Assembly (NCBI GenBank): GCA_003537495.1
Contig: DPSB01000603.1
Coordinates: 1-8,974 of the forward strand
DNA: 8,974 nt
Origin: Cytophagales bacterium
Lineage (GTDB): Bacteria; Bacteroidota; Bacteroidia; Cytophagales; Cyclobacteriaceae
Direction of reading: 5' to 3'
Below the pieces are notes generated by a model. That model did not search any database and was not told the DNA's origin. It worked only from the letters and a program-made list of their open reading frames with translations. This document shows, one piece after another, positions 6,412 through 8,974 of the stretch. The first letter of the stretch is position 1. Every line of letters starts with the position of its first letter. A program made the translations under genes and the position numbers.

Positions 6412-8046
6412 TTAATCCAGAATCTCTGTTACCGGCTGGCCGGTAGCACCGTTCGGAAATTTAATTTTCAGCAATACCGAAAGCGTAGGCGCAATATCGG
6501 TAATGGTATGAAATTGCGAGGATGAACCGGGTTTAATGCCAGCACCATAAAACACAATCGGAATGTGCGTATCGTACGTGTAGGCTGAACCGTGAGTAGA
6601 ACCTGTAACACCACCCCACGAGTACCAGCCGGGTTCAAGCACGAAAGCTATATCGCCATTGCGTTTAGGATGAAATCCGCGCACAACTTTTCCACGAATC
6701 CCATCTTCATCAGTACTGGCCTGGCGTAATGTAGTGGTGGTATAAACTTGTGCAATACCCTCCGTTGACATCAGGTATTTTGTGATCAACTCGGTTGCTA
6801 CCAACAAATCTATTCCGGTTGTACGCGGATCGCCTTCAAACGCTTGTTGATTAATGTACACTTGCTCGGTTGTTAACTTTTCTACGATTGTTTTACCTGG
6901 AAAATACTTTTGTAAGTATTCATTCAGTCCGGCTTCAACATAGGCTGGTCTGAAATAACCGGCTGGCACGCGTTTGTCTTTCATATATTGGGCAACTTCG
7001 GCCACACCATGATCGGCAGTAAGAAATACGGTATAGTTTCCTTTGCCCACTTCTTTATCGAGGTAGGCGAAAAAATCTTCCAGTGTTCTATCCAATCGCA
7101 CATAAGTATCTGCTAACTCAAGTGAGTTAGGGCCTGTACCATGCCCAATGCGATCGGTACTGGAAAATGATACCGTTAAAAAATCTGTGATCTCATCTTT
7201 GCCTAGCCCCTCGCCTGCCACAGCCGCTTTGGCCATTTCGGCAACTATGGTGTTACCCCAAGGCGTATTACCAACCAGATCATAGTTACCATTCTCTTTT
7301 CGCAACTCGCTAAGGTTGTAGGGGAAGGTGGCCTTTTCTTTTCCTTTCCATTTCCACTCGTAAGGAGAATCATCCACGGTTACTTCGGTGTATTGCTCAA
7401 TTGGCAATAATGGCTTCCACTCTAATGCAAGATACTGATCGGCTAATTTTTGCTGATTAAATTTTTGCGCCCATGGAGGCAGTTCAGTTTTGTAATAGCT
7501 GCTTGTAATAAAGTTACCGGTTGAACCATCGTACCAATAGGCACCATCGGGCATGTGACCGGTTGGTAACACTGCACCCCGATCTTTTATGGACACTCCA
7601 ACAACTTTTGCGCGCATTTGGGTTGCAAACTTCAGTTCATCCGTAATTGTCGTGCTGAGTAATCTTTTCGGAGAAACTTTTCCACCTTTAGTGGTGCCCA
7701 CAGGTGTTTGTTGGTCATCGCCCACGCAATTCACATCTTTTTTTAAAGTGCGATCGTACCAATCGTTGGCCACTATACCATGAATAGCTGGAGTTGTTCC
7801 GGTATAGATGGAGGCATGGCCAGGCCCTGTTTCGGTGGGCACATAATTGTAGTGTGCATTTTTTAGCATGAAGCCTTGTTTTACAAACCGGTTAAACCCG
7901 TTAGCTCCAAACTTAGATTCGTATCGGTAAAAATATTCCTGCCGCATTTGATCGACTACAATGCCCACCACTAGTTTGGGTTGGGCCTGGGCGATAACTA
8001 TCTGACAAGAGATACTAAGCAAAAGGAAAAAACCAAGGCGCTTCAT
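6412..8046 (-). CDS. pafA: Secreted PafA-type alkaline phosphatase (phosphomonoesterase)
   Basis: Predicted periplasmic enzyme that releases inorganic phosphate from organic phosphate monoesters, of the calcium-independent PafA type common in Bacteroidota. A signal peptide is visible at residues 1-19 (MKR, then a hydrophobic core, VIA before Gln20). Counted against Elizabethkingia PafA, the active-site set is complete: Asp32 (VVDQ), nucleophile Thr73 in PTETGPGH, Asn94, Lys154 and Arg156 in SIKDRGAV, Asp298 and His302 in STDRIGHG, Asp345-His346 in TADHG, and His485 in STHGSAYTYD. The Lys-Arg pair in place of other phosphate-binding residues is what separates PafA phosphatases from the phosphodiesterases of the same superfamily. 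The length, 544 residues, is typical. There is no type IX sorting tail, so the protein is probably periplasmic or attached otherwise. The ATG at 8046 is followed by a good signal peptide. The 94-base gap before it shows no convincing promoter. The nested inverted repeat begins just past its stop. Confidence 0.93.
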   Translation of the reverse strand: MKRLGFFLLLSISCQIVIAQAQPKLVVGIVVDQMRQEYFYRYESKFGANGFNRFVKQGFMLKNAHYNYVPTETGPGHASIYTGTTPAIHGIVANDWYDRTLKKDVNCVGDDQQTPVGTTKGGKVSPKRLLSTTITDELKFATQMRAKVVGVSIKDRGAVLPTGHMPDGAYWYDGSTGNFITSSYYKTELPPWAQKFNQQKLADQYLALEWKPLLPIEQYTEVTVDDSPYEWKWKGKEKATFPYNLSELRKENGNYDLVGNTPWGNTIVAEMAKAAVAGEGLGKDEITDFLTVSFSSTDRIGHGTGPNSLELADTYVRLDRTLEDFFAYLDKEVGKGNYTVFLTADHGVAEVAQYMKDKRVPAGYFRPAYVEAGLNEYLQKYFPGKTIVEKLTTEQVYINQQAFEGDPRTTGIDLLVATELITKYLMSTEGIAQVYTTTTLRQASTDEDGIRGKVVRGFHPKRNGDIAFVLEPGWYSWGGVTGSTHGSAYTYDTHIPIVFYGAGIKPGSSSQFHTITDIAPTLSVLLKIKFPNGATGQPVTEILD

Positions 8047-8140
8047 AGCTTTCTAATTTTTCTCAATAATACACACAATGTGCCTTTAATTAAATTAATC
8101 TTTTGTGAATGGCGTGTGAAGCATTGAGGTTTACAACCTT

Positions 8141-8974
8141 TTAATTACCATCGCAAACCAACTTCTCGTACTCCTCTTCTTCCAGTGCTTGCCTACGCAC
8201 CAGTTTACCCTCAGCATTGTAATAAATTACCACGTAAATACCGGCTTCTTCTACTTGCTTTTCGGTGAAATAGAAAGGCTGATCGCCCGTGCCCAGGTTA
8301 ATCACCTCATGAAAAGTGGGTGGAATAATCATACCCTTTGCACTGCTGATTACTCCAAAAAAAATTTCGCGTTGAATGCGCATCACGTTTTCAGTGTTAC
8401 TTTTCCTAATCCAGGTGAAAGCTCTTATCTTATCAAGAATAACTTCCTGAGTTTTAAAATCCACCAGTATCCATTGCCGATTTTGTTTTACCCAAACCTG
8501 ATCGCCTTGCCAGGGCACAACTTCATCGTATTCAAAAGGCGTGATGGATTTCATATCCCAACCCATTATCCCGTATTTACCATCGCGAAAAGCAATCAGG
8601 TAGGTATTATTTAGCAAAACCAGATTACGCTCAAATTCTGTTTTAATCAATTTATTTTGATTAAAATCATAAAGCCCGAATTTTCGGTTCTTCAATAAGG
8701 AAAGTTGCCCTTCCGGATTTACTACCAGTGTTTCCATTTCAACCGGTACCACCACTTTACCGTGTGCATTCAATACACCTTTCTTGCCCGCTTTGCTCAC
8801 TACAAAATGATTTCCAATCGACTCAACCAATTCAAAATCAGTAATAAACTTTTGTTCACCATCTGTTAGATTAAACACGGTGCGTTTGTTTCTATTCTCC
8901 GTATAGAAATATTGAACAGAATCGCGCGCAGATATGAATTTGATTTTTGAATCTGATGTAAGATCAATAGCCCG
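8141..8974 (-). CDS. WG-repeat protein, 5' end outside the window
   Basis: The frame is open to the right edge of the window, so the true start is not visible; 277 residues are seen. The GTG at 8878-8876 is an internal valine, not a convincing start, because the frame continues upstream for 32 more sensible codons. Degenerate WG-type beta repeats can be made out at visible residues 64-77 (KKGVLNAHGKVVVP), 97-110 (RKFGLYDFNQNKLI), 132-152 (GKYGIMGWDMKSITPFEYDEV) and 166-180 (RQWILVDFKTQEVIL), each with a lysine or arginine, a glycine or tryptophan and a turn. WG repeats are thought to form a beta-propeller-like or extended surface, and such proteins in Bacteroidota are often exported, but no signal peptide can be checked here. 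The acidic tail (EEEEYEKLVCDGN) ends at 8143-8141. The function is unknown, and the link to the downstream phosphatase is only co-orientation. Confidence 0.8.
   Translation of the reverse strand, partial: RAIDLTSDSKIKFISARDSVQYFYTENRNKRTVFNLTDGEQKFITDFELVESIGNHFVVSKAGKKGVLNAHGKVVVPVEMETLVVNPEGQLSLLKNRKFGLYDFNQNKLIKTEFERNLVLLNNTYLIAFRDGKYGIMGWDMKSITPFEYDEVVPWQGDQVWVKQNRQWILVDFKTQEVILDKIRAFTWIRKSNTENVMRIQREIFFGVISSAKGMIIPPTFHEVINLGTGDQPFYFTEKQVEEAGIYVVIYYNAEGKLVRRQALEEEEYEKLVCDGN

Noticed and set aside
6412..8046. Possible lipoprotein signal in the phosphatase (cysteine at residue 14).
   Set aside because: The residues before the cysteine (SIS) do not fit a lipobox, and a normal signal peptidase I site (VIA before Gln20) follows.
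8127..8139. Small hairpin (AGGTT/AACCT, 3-base loop) just after the stop of the WG-repeat gene.
   Set aside because: Only five base pairs and no run of U follows, so it is too weak to call a terminator.
8189..8614. Plus-strand frame of 141 codons opposite the WG-repeat gene.
   Set aside because: The minus-strand frame carries recognisable repeats and continues to the window edge; the opposite frame has no signal peptide, domain or supporting context.

Overview
The window looks like chromosomal DNA from a Bacteroidota species, most plausibly a Cytophagales-like marine, soil or freshwater bacterium. The evidence is a type IX secretion sorting domain on a small secreted protein, a PafA-type alkaline phosphatase, a WG-repeat protein, moderate GC content, and starts without clear Shine-Dalgarno sequences. 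All nine genes are on the minus strand, so transcription runs from high to low coordinates. I see no RNA gene, insertion sequence, CRISPR array or phage gene. The longest stretch without a gene is 36-198, about 160 bases.

In transcription order: (1) 8974-8141, a WG-repeat protein whose 5' end lies outside the window. (2) 8046-6412, a secreted PafA-like phosphatase with all the expected catalytic and metal-binding residues. (3) 6407-6356, a long and nearly perfect inverted repeat between that gene and the next operon. (4) 6326-3638, nuoA-nuoB-nuoC-nuoD, the first four genes of respiratory complex I, with each pair overlapping by 4 or 8 bases. (5) 3633-2146, a bifunctional NAD(P)HX repair enzyme starting 5 bases past the nuoD stop, in the place where nuoE would be expected. 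(6) 2057-1701, a tiny secreted protein that is almost only a type IX sorting domain. (7) 1644-199, an FGGY-family gluconokinase. (8) 35 to the left edge, the first 12 codons (the last one incomplete) of 6-phosphogluconate dehydrogenase, recognisable from its N-terminal NADP-binding motif.

Two functional themes stand out. The nuo genes and the NAD(P)HX repair enzyme form one tight transcription unit: complex I oxidises NADH, and Nnr restores NADH and NADPH that have become hydrated. Gluconokinase followed by 6-phosphogluconate dehydrogenase gives a short route from gluconate to ribulose 5-phosphate that makes NADPH.

I found no clearly new biological system. The points most worth a second look are the nested inverted repeat before nuoA (perfectly pairable only in the RNA made from the minus strand, through a G-U pair), the complex I operon that stops after nuoD and continues into nnr, the serine replacing the usual loop cysteine of NuoA, and the orphan sorting-domain protein.
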